Shown here one piece after another: positions 1 to 20,600 of a stretch of DNA of 64,000 nt. The notes beneath the pieces are model-generated. The model searched no databases, was not told the origin of the DNA, and saw nothing but the letters and a program-made list of their open reading frames with translations. The translations under genes and the position numbers were made by a program. The DNA lies in NCBI GenBank assembly GCA_040954595.2, contig CM082577.2:8246001-8310000 (forward strand), read 5' to 3'. Source of the DNA: Balanoglossus misakiensis. Taxonomy: Eukaryota; Hemichordata. Each line of letters opens with the position of its first letter. Position 1 is the stretch's first letter.

Positions 1-1200
1 TTGTGCAGACTTAAATCGCTACACATGTACATTTATTCGTTCACTCACTTCTGTATTAAAATTATAAATGAAATAAACCATTGGTCATATTTGCTATACA
101 TGTAGCTTTGGTTTTTTATTGTTGTACTGTAGCATTTTATTTCATACCATAGAAAATAAGTACATGTAAATGATTTATAGTATTACATTGACCTCAACAG
201 CGTAAAAAAATAATTTTATTTGCACAAAAAATTATTTAAACATGTACATTTTACAGAAATAGACTGGTACTATGAAACCAAGATGCGTAGATTTTTATGA
301 TGATCGTCGCTAGTGGCACCCAGCGCTGGCCTTACACCTTGATGTATCTCCAATGGAAAAACACTTATTACGCGAAACAGAATGCTTGTACCATCCATTT
401 AAAATTTATCAAATACTATACAAAATCCAATATACAGATAATGTCCTATATAATGATCTTAACATTATTTTTCTCTAAAACAACTTTGATCAATTAAATA
501 CAATTTTGAGTAAGAGTTACTCTCATGGTATGTACTGTGATTTTCGTTCAAAATGTCAGTTTTACAGCATTTGGATTAAAAGCGATTGTTACCAAGACGT
601 TTGCAGACTTTTTTTTATTCAAATTTTCAATTACATTTTGTTGCCAACTTGTCAAATGTTTGGAATTGGTATTGTTAAGGTAGTACCTTCATGCAAATAT
701 TTGTTGTAATAAAAAATAAAATTGTTCTCAATATTTCTCTGATTATGCAATACATTTCAACTCAAGCGACGTTACAATCAAAACAGCAAAGGCACAAGAA
801 TGATCAATTACTCCAGCATTGCAGTGCGCAAATTGTGTTCTAGAACGAGGATGTCCGAAATCAACTTTGCAGCTCCGAGTGCCATGATAAACATAAAGTA
901 TTGTAAATGCTAAAAGAGTCGATGCAGCAACAAGATTGATCCTCGACCAAGGGCGGGATTAAACCACCATTGGTCGAGATTGGGACGAAATGAAAGAGGA
1001 TAGTATATTAGTTTATGAACATTCTTGGACGAAGATGTTATAATTTCGTCGTAATTTTGACTAGAAAAAATTCTAGAGAAAAAATGAAGCAATTTTCCTT
1101 TAAACGCTGGGAACTTCTTTGAAATCAGCAACAACTATAAATTCCCACAAACAGGGAGTGTTCGAGTTGCATCATTGAATAGTTCACTCTACAAATAAAG
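1..1200. other. Left-edge spacer, no gene recognised
   Basis: AT-rich sequence with only short open frames (under 75 codons) that show no recognisable family or splice context. Several TACATGTA-type palindromes are present. It may hold the 3' untranslated region of the PIDD-like gene next to 1202, but I see nothing that proves this. Confidence 0.5.
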
Positions 1201-1201
1201 T

Positions 1202-10431
<9,230 letters not shown>

Positions 10432-11413
10432 TTTGTAGATGAATTCTGATCAATGACGCCCGTTACCAAACAACAGTTGCGTGGAATACACAACTCGACC
10501 GCAAGAGTGGATGTCTGCACCACTATGTATAGCCGCGTCCGTTCGTCGTTACCTATCTGTAGCCCGTTGCTACAAACGAACGCCAGCTACCAAGGAACAA
10601 AGCACGTAATGTCATACAGCGATGAGCCGCGCTGATGACCCTACCCTCAAAAAAACCTATTGAAACCAAGAAGTCGCCCGCTCCTTTGTCCAATCTCATT
10701 GATGTCCCATCGCTATTTGCATATTAATATAAGGCAACTGCGCGGATCTGCCAATTACAGCTTGCGAATCTACCCAGCTCCGTTGGAGACAACCTCTCAA
10801 CTTGAGAAAGTTGAGGGGTCATCCTTGATAGAATCTGTCACCCACGGACTTTCAATCTCTGAGTTATTTGGTATTTATTTTCTACAAGGCGCAGGGGCTC
10901 TTTAAATGTTTTATGGCTAATTAAAGCGCCCAAAACCAGAAAAAAATGATTGTTAATTGCATGGTTTGGTTTGGTTGTCTCGTGGTTGTTTTTCACCTAG
11001 TCACATCGCTGGGCCAAGGCTCGAGCCTAGCCTATGATTAAATGACAGGCTTCAACCACTGGTCGCTTAGCAACGGAGAAGCCCTATACGGCGCGCAGAC
11101 CATTGCAAGAAAACGTGGCCTCCTTTTCAGCGATTTTATAATGGCGGGCTTTTGTGGGCGGTCATTGTGAATTTGATTGTCGGCTCTTCGCACTTTTTGA
11201 ACGAGACAACCATTTTCACAACCTTGATCGGTCAATCCTGTTTATGACTTATTCGTTTAGACCTATTTTGAAAGCATTCCGTTCAGGTCTTGTTGCTCAA
11301 TTCCTAATTGCTAGACAAGACAACCATAGATGTCGCCAAGAATGGACAGAAACAATTTCGATCGCAAACAGTTTTGCCAAGGTTTATATGAAACAATTCC
11401 AGTGTGCGCGGGT
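10432..11413. other. Spacer upstream of the PIDD-like gene, probable promoter region
   Basis: No gene recognised. The first few hundred bases upstream of the minus-strand start codon at 10431 should hold the promoter and any 5' untranslated exon. I see no TATA box placed clearly enough to call. Confidence 0.4.
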
Positions 11414-12661
11414 ACAATGCGTCAAAATTGAATGCTGGCAGCATCATGTTGATATTAACAGCCCAACCTCTTGTGTGCACAGCAATTGTATGCTATGTTT
11501 GTCTTGGGTCTGTATAGTGAATATGTGGTCCGGAACGACCGGCCAGCCCTGCCTATAAATCGGTTCTACGCAGACATTAGGCAATATTAAACGCGGATTT
11601 GCTTGCTACGTGAATTATTGGGTCCGAGTTCGAACCCCGTTTAATAAAAATACAAGTTGGTTATCGATACAGGCAATGTTTCAAGCACTATGGTTGTTTA
11701 TATATCAGTCACTGACTGTACCGAGTTTGAAATGTCTTTGAAAATCGAAAAGCTCCGATGGATCCTCCGTGTATGACTTTGCTGTCAAATAAATGATCAG
11801 GTAAACACTGCTTGTGGCACAAATTCACAGATAGAAACGCCAGGCCAGGGTGCCAAAGAAAGGAGTTCGGCCCCACCATAATATTTTAGCCTGAGAGAGG
11901 AATTTAAACGTCTTTTTAAAACACGAACAGATGTCAGTCCACTGCGTCGTGAATACTGACAAATCCGAAATTCCACAGTCAAGCTAAACAAATGAATTCT
12001 GTGAGCAAAATTTAATTGGAATTTCTCTTTCCATTGTACTTCCTTGTTTCTATGCTCAAATTATCATTGTTCATAAAAGTTTTCGTTGTACTTAGGCTGC
12101 ATTCACAAACACCTCTGGAGGGGGGGGCAGGAGAATTGAGGGGGGGGATTTGAAAAAATTGAGGGTATGTAAGGGGGGGGATTTGAAATAATTTAGGGAC
12201 TGAAAGGGGGGGACTTGAAAACTTTAATGACTAAATATTTATTTTGAGTCCACAAAAATGCAGTTTCGCGCCCTTTATTTTACAAAATTTTCTAATGTGG
12301 GAGGGGGACACCCCCTCCCACACCCGCCCCCGTCATTCATCAACACCTTTAAATCATTGACTGGTTTATCTAGTGTCCTAGGTCAGGGGACTTGCCCCAC
12401 CCCATGATAACTTTGAGCGGCAACGGTTAAATTTGTCCTCCCCAACATACCGGTAGTTGAGTTAATTTGCTTTTGCCGGGTTCATTAAAATGCAGCTTTG
12501 AGCACTGTATTTTAGAAAATTTTCTTACATGGGAGGGGGACACCCTCCCAAACCCACCCCCTTCAATTCTCGGTTTACAATGTCTCCCAACACAGAATAC
12601 AAATATATGTACTTAAAAAATAAAAACAATGTTCAGTTTTAATACCCACTGATGAGGGGAA
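11414..12661. repeat. Tandem duplication, copy 1 of 2 (1248 bp)
   Basis: First copy of a 1248-bp direct repeat. It contains about 680 bases of unique-looking flank followed by the first about 568 bases of the transposon that starts at 12094. I saw no difference from the second copy in the stretches compared by eye, including an identical 64-codon spurious frame in each. Confidence 0.9.
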
Positions 12662-14147
12662 ACAATGCGTCAAAATTGAATGCTGGCAGCATCATGTTGA
12701 TATTAACAGCCCAACCTCTTGTGTGCACAGCAATTGTATGCTATGTTTGTCTTGGGTCTGTATAGTGAATATGTGGTCCGGAACGACCGGCCAGCCCTGC
12801 CTATAAATCGGTTCTACGCAGACATTAGGCAATATTAAACGCGGATTTGCTTGCTACGTGAATTATTGGGTCCGAGTTCGAACCCCGTTTAATAAAAATA
12901 CAAGTTGGTTATCGATACAGGCAATGTTTCAAGCACTATGGTTGTTTATATATCAGTCACTGACTGTACCGAGTTTGAAATGTCTTTGAAAATCGAAAAG
13001 CTCCGATGGATCCTCCGTGTATGACTTTGCTGTCAAATAAATGATCAGGTAAACACTGCTTGTGGCACAAATTCACAGATAGAAACGCCAGGCCAGGGTG
13101 CCAAAGAAAGGAGTTCGGCCCCACCATAATATTTTAGCCTGAGAGAGGAATTTAAACGTCTTTTTAAAACACGAACAGATGTCAGTCCACTGCGTCGTGA
13201 ATACTGACAAATCCGAAATTCCACAGTCAAGCTAAACAAATGAATTCTGTGAGCAAAATTTAATTGGAATTTCTCTTTCCATTGTACTTCCTTGTTTCTA
13301 TGCTCAAATTATCATTGTTCATAAAAGTTTTCGTTGTACTTAGGCTGCATTCACAAACACCTCTGGAGGGGGGGGCAGGAGAATTGAGGGGGGGGATTTG
13401 AAAAAATTGAGGGTATGTAAGGGGGGGGATTTGAAATAATTTAGGGACTGAAAGGGGGGGACTTGAAAACTTTAATGACTAAATATTTATTTTGAGTCCA
13501 CAAAAATGCAGTTTCGCGCCCTTTATTTTACAAAATTTTCTAATGTGGGAGGGGGACACCCCCTCCCACACCCGCCCCCGTCATTCATCAACACCTTTAA
13601 ATCATTGACTGGTTTATCTAGTGTCCTAGGTCAGGGGACTTGCCCCACCCCATGATAACTTTGAGCGGCAACGGTTAAATTTGTCCTCCCCAACATACCG
13701 GTAGTTGAGTTAATTTGCTTTTGCCGGGTTCATTAAAATGCAGCTTTGAGCACTGTATTTTAGAAAATTTTCTTACATGGGAGGGGGACACCCTCCCAAA
13801 CCCACCCCCTTCAATTCTCGGTTTACAATGTCTCCCAACACAGAATACAAATATATGTACTTAAAAAATAAAAACAATGTTCAGTTTTAATACCCACTGA
13901 TGAGGGGAAACATCAGTTTCAAATTCTTTTCATGGGAGCGCTGTTTTTCTTTTTACAAGATAGATCTAGGTGATGTGTTTTGCTCTGTGAAAGAAAATGG
14001 GGGGGGGGGATTTCAAAATTTTAGCAGTTCGGAAGGGGGGGATTTGAAAATTTTTTGGGTTGTTGAGGGGGGCATGTGAAAATTAGCGGTAAAAAATTTT
14101 GAATTCTCCCGCCCCCCCCCCCCTCCAGAGGTGTTTGTGAATGCAGC
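12094..14147. mobile_element. Related inverted-repeat transposon, internally rearranged by a tandem duplication
   Basis: The left end GGCTGCATTCACAAACACC followed by TCTGGAGG and a G tract (12094 onward, repeated at about 13342) is the reverse complement of the right end at about 14105-14147. TTA flanks both outer ends. Subtracting the 1248-bp duplication gives an original element of about 806 bp. It shares G-rich interior blocks with the element at 8864-9530. No transposase frame was seen, so it is presumably non-autonomous. Confidence 0.7.
12662..13909. repeat. Tandem duplication, copy 2 of 2 (1248 bp)
   Basis: Second copy, immediately abutting the first. The junction shares only the trinucleotide ACA with both outer boundaries, as expected of replication slippage, microhomology repair or an assembly error. 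The element continues past this copy to its right terminal repeat at 14147. Confidence 0.9.
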
Positions 14148-15407
14148 CTTACGGTTTAAGGTTTTGACAGTGTTACCTCTTGGTGGCGCTGTAACATAGG
14201 ACTCCACAATACGAGAAACAGAGTTCGGAGGTCAAATGAGGTCACTTCTCGGTTGTGCAATTTCGCACTGTTTCCGGGAAACGACACAATGATACCGCAA
14301 CATAGCTAGTCGTACTTATTCTCGTCGGGTGTACAGCACCGCCATACTTGTCTGGACATTAGGGGCCCAATTTGCCCAAGTGTCGGATCATCGACGTATT
14401 GCCGTTGGACTGAGCTTTCGTGAACCAAGTAAGATATTCCACTTCCGCATTCATGCCTTGCTATTTGTGTTTACTTCCCAGATAGATCTTGTCGGCGCCG
14501 CAATCGTGGTCGACGTCGGTAGAGTCTGGCCATGGTTCATGGCATGGGTTAACCGCCTCTAAAATGCAACGAAGCCATGGCCGCGCACTCCCAACACACA
14601 GGCTCTTGCCTACGGTGGATCAGAGAAGGGCCACTTAGCACACCCTCTGCACCACTCGCGTTTGATTTATTTTTGTGTGTTTACATGTTGAGATCGCCGT
14701 ATTAAATATAAGGCTTACAGCGAGTTTATCTCCATGGGTAAACATAAAAGTTTTAGAAAGCGAGCGGTTCGGACGTTAGGACAAGTTAATCGCATCATAT
14801 TTGGAGTCGGTTAGGAGGCAGAAGTAGACAGGGAAAGGATTTTGCTTCGATAAAATCGAATTTCGGCCGAAAAAGCTGCGGTCCGAATCCGGACCGCAGA
14901 AGCACCAGTTTTTTCTATGGCGCCTTGCAGGGCTGTGGTGGAGGCCGTGTAACGCCGGGAACACATAGACCTGTACGCAGAGCTAACCCTCTGCTAGCTC
15001 TGCGTGGCAGGGCTGTGTTGTTACGGCGAGCCGTGGGTGGAGGGCTCGCCGGAACAACACAGCCCTGCCACGCAGAGCTAACCCTCTGCATGCCCTGCTC
15101 GCCAGCTATCACAGATCGTGGACGTACCGCAGAGACATAGACACAGCCTGTTCGAAAAATAACCGCGGCAGTGAGTTCTAGAGGCTAGGAAATCGATTGA
15201 GTTTTCAGCCCCGTGGAAATATATGTACTGTAGTGTGATACCACAAACATTTTAGTGTAGTTTCACTTTCGTTTTAACAATGGGACAAACCACCCGGAAA
15301 TGCATGAGCACTGATCAAGTTGAACAAGAGCATGAGCTCTTTCACTAAGAATTGTTAATGCACAAAAGTGATGTGAAATTGTTTTTGTTTGTTTTTCTTC
15401 CTGGCAG
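14148..15407. other. Spacer with a large palindrome; probable upstream region of the 15.4-kb gene
   Basis: No protein-coding frame is convincing. It contains the palindromic element at 14949-15089. The end of the stretch has an acceptor-like site (pyrimidines then CTGGCAG, ending at 15407) before the ATG at 15442, so an upstream 5' untranslated exon may lie here. Confidence 0.4.
14949..15089. repeat. Palindromic repeat, family shared with 18.06 kb
   Basis: The arms at 14995-15032 and 15042-15080 are almost perfect reverse complements (AGCTCTGCGTGGCAGGGCTG at the outer end) around a short loop. AGAGCTAACCCTCTGC occurs as a direct repeat at both edges. The left segment, TAACGCCGGGAACACA with ACCTGTACGCAG, recurs in the palindrome at 18057-18162, which points to a dispersed foldback family. 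Confidence 0.8.
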
Positions 15408-15441
15408 TCTGATTAATATCGTTTCGTGAACCTCAGTAGTG

Positions 15442-16339
15442 ATGAGTGAAGTGCCACCGACTTCTTCCCAAACGGAAGAGACTCCTGGTTCAGTACCACC
15501 GACTTCTTCCCAACCGGAAGAGACTCCTGGTTCAGGATCAGCATCAGCTGAAGATGCCACTGAAGAGTATCCGGTCAAATTCACGGTAAATGCCAGAGTC
15601 GGTGTCTTATGACACAAAGTATAAATAGAGAGAGGATACAAAGGCGGATTTCATGCTACACACTGGAAATAGTTTATGATTTAACCCTTTTCACCACTAT
15701 GGTTCAGTCCAAACTCATTGGTTTGTAGGGTAAGGTTGGACCTCTAGGAAAAACTGGGGGTGAAAGGGTTAGATTGGATAAACAATGCTATCACTTTGTC
15801 ACCAAATGTTTTAGACTATACACGTACATCATAAATTACATCATATTGCAGTTACCAGCGAAAGGCATCCATACCTGTTTTCATTCCAGTTTCCGTGTGC
15901 GGAAATCAACAAACGGTCCGTGGGGAAGTTTATTTTGAAGTGCTGCGGGAATGAAGGGGTCGCTGACGAGCAAGACAACCGTTTGAGACGCTTGCTGCAA
16001 GGCGCCATCACCCATCTGGAGAAGGAGGAGAAGGACGACGTTTGGACGAACGCGGAACTCACCATATACGACAAATTCGCAGACTGTTACATCATGAGAG
16101 CCGGGCAGGGAGAATACAAGTTTCTGGTCCACCTGGACGGCAGAGATGAGATCGAAGTCATTAGCACAGAGAGACCCAGCCAATTCAAAAAGAAATTGGC
16201 TGGATTGTTCAGTTATGTAAGCTCATTTAGGCCTAAATGGTTCAGCAAGAGTGATAGTGGTGGTGGTGGTGCTGCTGCTGCTGATGGTCCAGAGGAAGCA
16301 AGTAAGGAAAGCGAACCCAAGCCTGCAGGAAAACTGTGA
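15442..16339 (+). CDS. Unrecognised two-exon gene, 197-aa acidic protein
   Basis: Exon 1 is 15442-15585 (phase 0 donor) and exon 2 is 15890-16339, with TGA at 16337. Residues 3-31 are two near-perfect 14-residue repeats (VPPTSSQTEETPGS and VPPTSSQPEETPGS) encoded by a 42-bp tandem repeat. Residues about 45-150 look like one globular domain with two cysteines in tandem (ILKCCGNEG), a charged helix (HLEKEEKDDVWTNAELTIYD) and strands (KFLVHLDGRDEIEVIS). The tail is rich in Gly, Ala and acidic residues with a Lys/Phe/Trp patch (FRPKWFSKS). I do not recognise the family. No signal peptide or membrane segment is seen, so a cytosolic protein is likely. The intron holds a 91-bp MITE. A plausible AATAAA lies at 16679. 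A 5' untranslated exon may exist upstream. Confidence 0.75.
15451..15534 (+). repeat. Two 42-bp tandem repeats inside coding exon 1
   Basis: Units 15451-15492 and 15493-15534 differ at only a few bases and encode a duplicated 14-residue Pro/Ser/Thr/Glu segment. The length keeps the frame. Confidence 0.95.
15681..15771. mobile_element. 91-bp TTAA-flanked palindromic MITE
   Basis: Begins TTAACCCTTTTCACCACTATGG and ends GGGGGTGAAAGGGTTA. The ends are inverted repeats starting CCCTTT, flanked by TTAA or a one-base variant, as for piggyBac-type MITEs. It lies in the intron of the 197-aa gene. Copies of the same family lie at 42878, 49231, 49635, 56261 and 60999. Confidence 0.8.
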
Positions 16340-16678
16340 CATTGAACTTTGAAGCAGATCAGAGAGAGAGGAACACACACACAGGCTTTATACCGAAAAC
16401 AGAACACCGCTCCAAGATGGAAAAAGAATGTGACATACATCAAAGATTAACTCAGACTACAGCCATGCTCTTATTGGTTATTGCTATCTATGAAGTTAAT
16501 TTTCCATATATATATTTTTTGAAGATCGGTGAATTTTAGATAATGATAAACTTGGTAATTCAAATCAAATTTGTGTGTGTGTGTGTGTGTGATGCATGAA
16601 TTACTAGAATTTTATTTTTTGAATGTTTTTTGGTGGCATGACGCTTTCATTCTTGTGCTGTGTGCAAAATGAGCTATA

Positions 16679-16684
16679 AATAAA
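16679..16684 (+). terminator. AATAAA polyadenylation signal of the 15.4-kb gene
   Basis: AATAAA lies 340 nt after the TGA stop on the coding strand. It is the best candidate for the 3' end of the 197-aa gene. Use is not proven. Confidence 0.45.
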
Positions 16685-17654
16685 CAAATGGAATTTTATC
16701 AAATGAATTCACGTGTTTTACAACCATTGGTGATTTGTAACATATTAGCTGCAACTGCACGAAACAAATGCACAATGTATATAATACATGTTAAAATTAA
16801 GAGAAAGTCTTTAAATGTGAAAAATTTCTGTGTCACCATCGAATTATGCTCATAATGATAAAATCATGTAAAATCAAGTTTTCCTACAACATCAATTCTA
16901 ACCACTACCACGTACACAAAATTTGCGATTTTGTGAAAAATGAAGAAATTCTAGTTCGCCTTCAATAGAAACGAGCAGATATCGAGATACAATTATGATC
17001 ACTTAACAATTCCATCATTAAACACCATAGAATAATTTTTACATAAATGTTGATATTCTTACAGTACAGTACATGTATTATAGAAACAGACTTGTCAGGA
17101 GAGGACAGGAAGAAAACAAAAGAATCGTTTAGATTTGCCATAGAGGGCTCTTGTAAATTTACAGATAAAATTCTCTAAACTTCATACATGTATACGGGTA
17201 AACGTCTCAGATATCAATAATATATACAGATAGAGTACTGGCAGTAAATACAGTAATAAAAAGCACAATTTGTTAATTGCGACAATCAGTGAAAAGCATG
17301 AAAATTTTATAAACTAGACAACAATTTTAAATTTGCACGATCCAGACTTACATTATATACTTTTTTTATCTTATTTAGGACTTTCGGTGGTGAAATCGAA
17401 GGCTTGGTCGAAGGGTTAACCGTACTAAAGCTACAGGTTGCATCCAAACCTAAGTTTTGCAAATAAGATACTTTTTTTCACTTTTATGTATGTAGAAACA
17501 ATAACAGGGATATTCGTGCAACCTCCAGCCAACAAACGACTTACAGTATTATTATTTTTTTAAATAGCAGATAAACATCTCACGATATTTATGATAAACT
17601 GGTCAGCTATTATCTGCCTTCGTCAGTTGTACCGGGCTGAGCCATCGCAAAAAG
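16685..17654. other. Spacer between convergent genes
   Basis: AT-rich sequence, no gene recognised. It probably contains the 3' untranslated region of the minus-strand GPCR gene that stops at 17655. No signal is clear enough to call. Confidence 0.4.
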
Positions 17655-20600
17655 TTAAGCTTTCGCGAAATTCAACGACATAGGTACGCTGTCCTGTTCT
17701 GATACTATCCTGTTGGTTGTTCCCGTCTTGCAAGAGGACGATGAAGAACTCCCGCGTGATATGCTGGTACCGCTCACCACACTGCTCCAATGACGTCTGA
17801 CGTCAACATTGCGTGCGCAGTGAAATAAGAAGATGTAGAAACCTTGAAACGCTATGCAGGTGACGAACAGACACTGAAAAAATAACAAGATATAAACAGC
17901 CAAGTGGGCGTTAAAGTTTTCCTAAATGACCTCCTGGTGATCTCGAGAGATTCCGCCGGGGAAGGACTTATCACCAACCAGGCCGATGATATTTATCGCT
18001 CAGTGACATCATGCTATCCATCAGTATCATCTCCCGTGGACGGTGACACGCCCCAAGGCTAGCCCTGCGTACAGGTATGTGTGTTCCCGGCGTTACACGG
18101 CAACGATTTCAGTAACGCCGGGAACACACATACCTGTACCGACCTGTACGCAGGGCTAGCCCCAAGGCTTGTTTCAAACAAGGGACAGCGACTGTGGTGA
18201 GTCTATCACCCTCTTCTCCGCGGGAACAACTCATCTATCCGGTGAAAACTGAAGCTCACTCACCTGAAAGACGACCTGCATCACTTGCAGGTCACTGCCC
18301 ACGTTGTTGTAGTTGATGACGGCAAACCCGCTGAACACCCAAGCCAGGCCCAGCAGGACTAACATTGCAACCGCGCCGCGTAGCTGTTCCATTGTGTTTG
18401 AATGGTTAGATCGACCCGTGCCTGAAACAAATTCAGAATCCATTCACAATTGGACATGAGCCAGAGAAAGATTGTAAGGAAGATGATTGCTTTAAACTGT
18501 CTCCAGTGGTTATCGTTTTCACGAGACTGTGAAGAAAATTTCCCCGTTGTCTACACAATCAGCGTCAATGTTTCCCCCGATGTCGATGTAAATATGATCA
18601 GAATGTTATGCACATCATGTTTGGGACAACTAAACACGCACAACAAGCAGAGAAATTCTTCGCTTGGTTTTTATTATACAGATTTTTGGTCATCTAGATT
18701 GCTGGTTGCATTTGTTGGTACAGTCAACCGTAGTTGTTGCCACCCCGGGGGTGCTGTCCCTATCAGTGGATCGTGGTTCTACTACAGTCAGTTGTATACG
18801 AAACAGAAACAAAATTATCGTCTTACCTGGTTTTGTCTGTCTTCTCAGAATATTAACGACCATGGCAAATACAATAGTATTACACAGTACAATGAGGCTC
18901 ATGGGAAGAAGCAGGACGAAATACAGCGTGTTGGCCGGCAGCTGACATCTGTAGATCAAAACGTCAATCTGATTCAAATCAGATGTAGGGAACGGCGACG
19001 TGGTTTTTTATGCACAAAAAACACGTCGCCGTTCCCTACATCTGATTTTAATTAGATTGATCAAAACGTATGCGATACAGTGTATCAAGAAAATCGCTTC
19101 AAAATAAATTGTAATCGCGGAAACTACATGATTACATGTATCATAGGACATCGTAAACTTGTCCGGGTATTATAAGCCAAGAGCAGTCGCAAACAGGACA
19201 CAGACAACCGAATGCAATTCTTTACAGACAGAGGTAAATCAAGACTTTATCAAATTCAACAGCGAGTTTCATCGAGGGTCTGTGGATGAACTAACTTACA
19301 GGAACGCACAGCGAGCTTCCGCAGAATGAAAACCATCGTACGATGTGACGTCAAAGAATAATGGGAAAACGACTATGACGGCGGGAACACCTGGAAAATT
19401 AATGAAATCGTTGTCATCTGAAATGTTTCTGGTAGTAGATAGTGTCTCACTTCCTTGCAGTTCCACAAACCGCTTCATATGAGATGACAAGTCGCATTGT
19501 AGTCATAGTAACTTGACAAAACCCGCAAAAAAACAAATACTTACTCCAGGCGATTATTCCGCATTTGAGTACAAAGTGAGAGATGTAAGCGGTAAATACT
19601 TGAATCAGTGACAAATACATGTTCAATCCTTCCACTCCATTCCACATCAAAGACACGAGAATCAGATAGACTCTCAGAATGTTGGCAACTCGGCAGCCAT
19701 CTTGGATTTTCGCAAATGGCGCCAGTGCCAGGAACGACACCATTTGAAACAACAAAGCGACGCAGAGATTCAGTAGAATTAATGTCGGTCGTCCCCTCCG
19801 AAGGTTCCTGTCAATACAGAAATATGAACTATTTATTAGTTAACACGATGAACTGCATTTGATGGTACAAATGACCTCTTGACCTTCCTTTAAGTGTAAG
19901 CACCGCGATTTATAAGAGAAACGTACATAGGTTTTTAATTTCTATTTGCGGTAGTCGATTGGAGCAGTACCATTTCACGATCAGTAATGTTGTGTGACAA
20001 TGACGGCGGCTGTTCTATTCCCAGGGTACTTGAAGTTCAATAGCAAAAATGGGTGGAGGTTTGTGTCATGGTCATTTCCTGATAAAAAATAAAATTTTAC
20101 TACTTGTTTACAGAACGGAAAATCACGGACGGATATTTTAAGGTGGGGGACGATCTACAATTGACCCTATTATACATTTTAGACAAGAATGGTCGTGAAT
20201 ATTCCGCCATGACAAAGATTACCTCTGTGGGGAAAATACTCACTTGAAAGCAAGATATGTGCCGAGTGTCACCACGAGTCCGAGTATGGACACACAAAAT
20301 CCTATGATACTGTAGATGGACAGCGCCTCCACTTGTTGAAATCCCTGGAATAAAGATTATTGAAACCTGATCAAAAATTAATGTGAGTATATGTTCCCAA
20401 AGTAAAAGGTTTATTTTTCCACTGGCTAGAGTATTGAATGTGAGATTTGAGTTGTTTCTGTCAGTTGATCAGGAACTGTTCCGAGATTTGAGTTACCGCA
20501 GATCCGAACAATGAACTGGATCTTGGTTACGTGTACTCATGTATTCCTGGCCGGAAAGAGTTTATCATGATATCGCCTTATGAAATCAATTTGGGTTGAT

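Noticed and set aside
11618-11643. GAGTTCGAACCCC, resembling the B box of a tRNA gene or tRNA-derived SINE (also at about 12866)
   Set aside because: No A box at the right distance and no cloverleaf arms can be folded around it. The second copy is only the tandem duplication.
18450-19055. 201-codon plus-strand frame
   Set aside because: It crosses the antisense of the TM5 exon, an intron and the hairpin of GPCR copy A. No family features and no start context.
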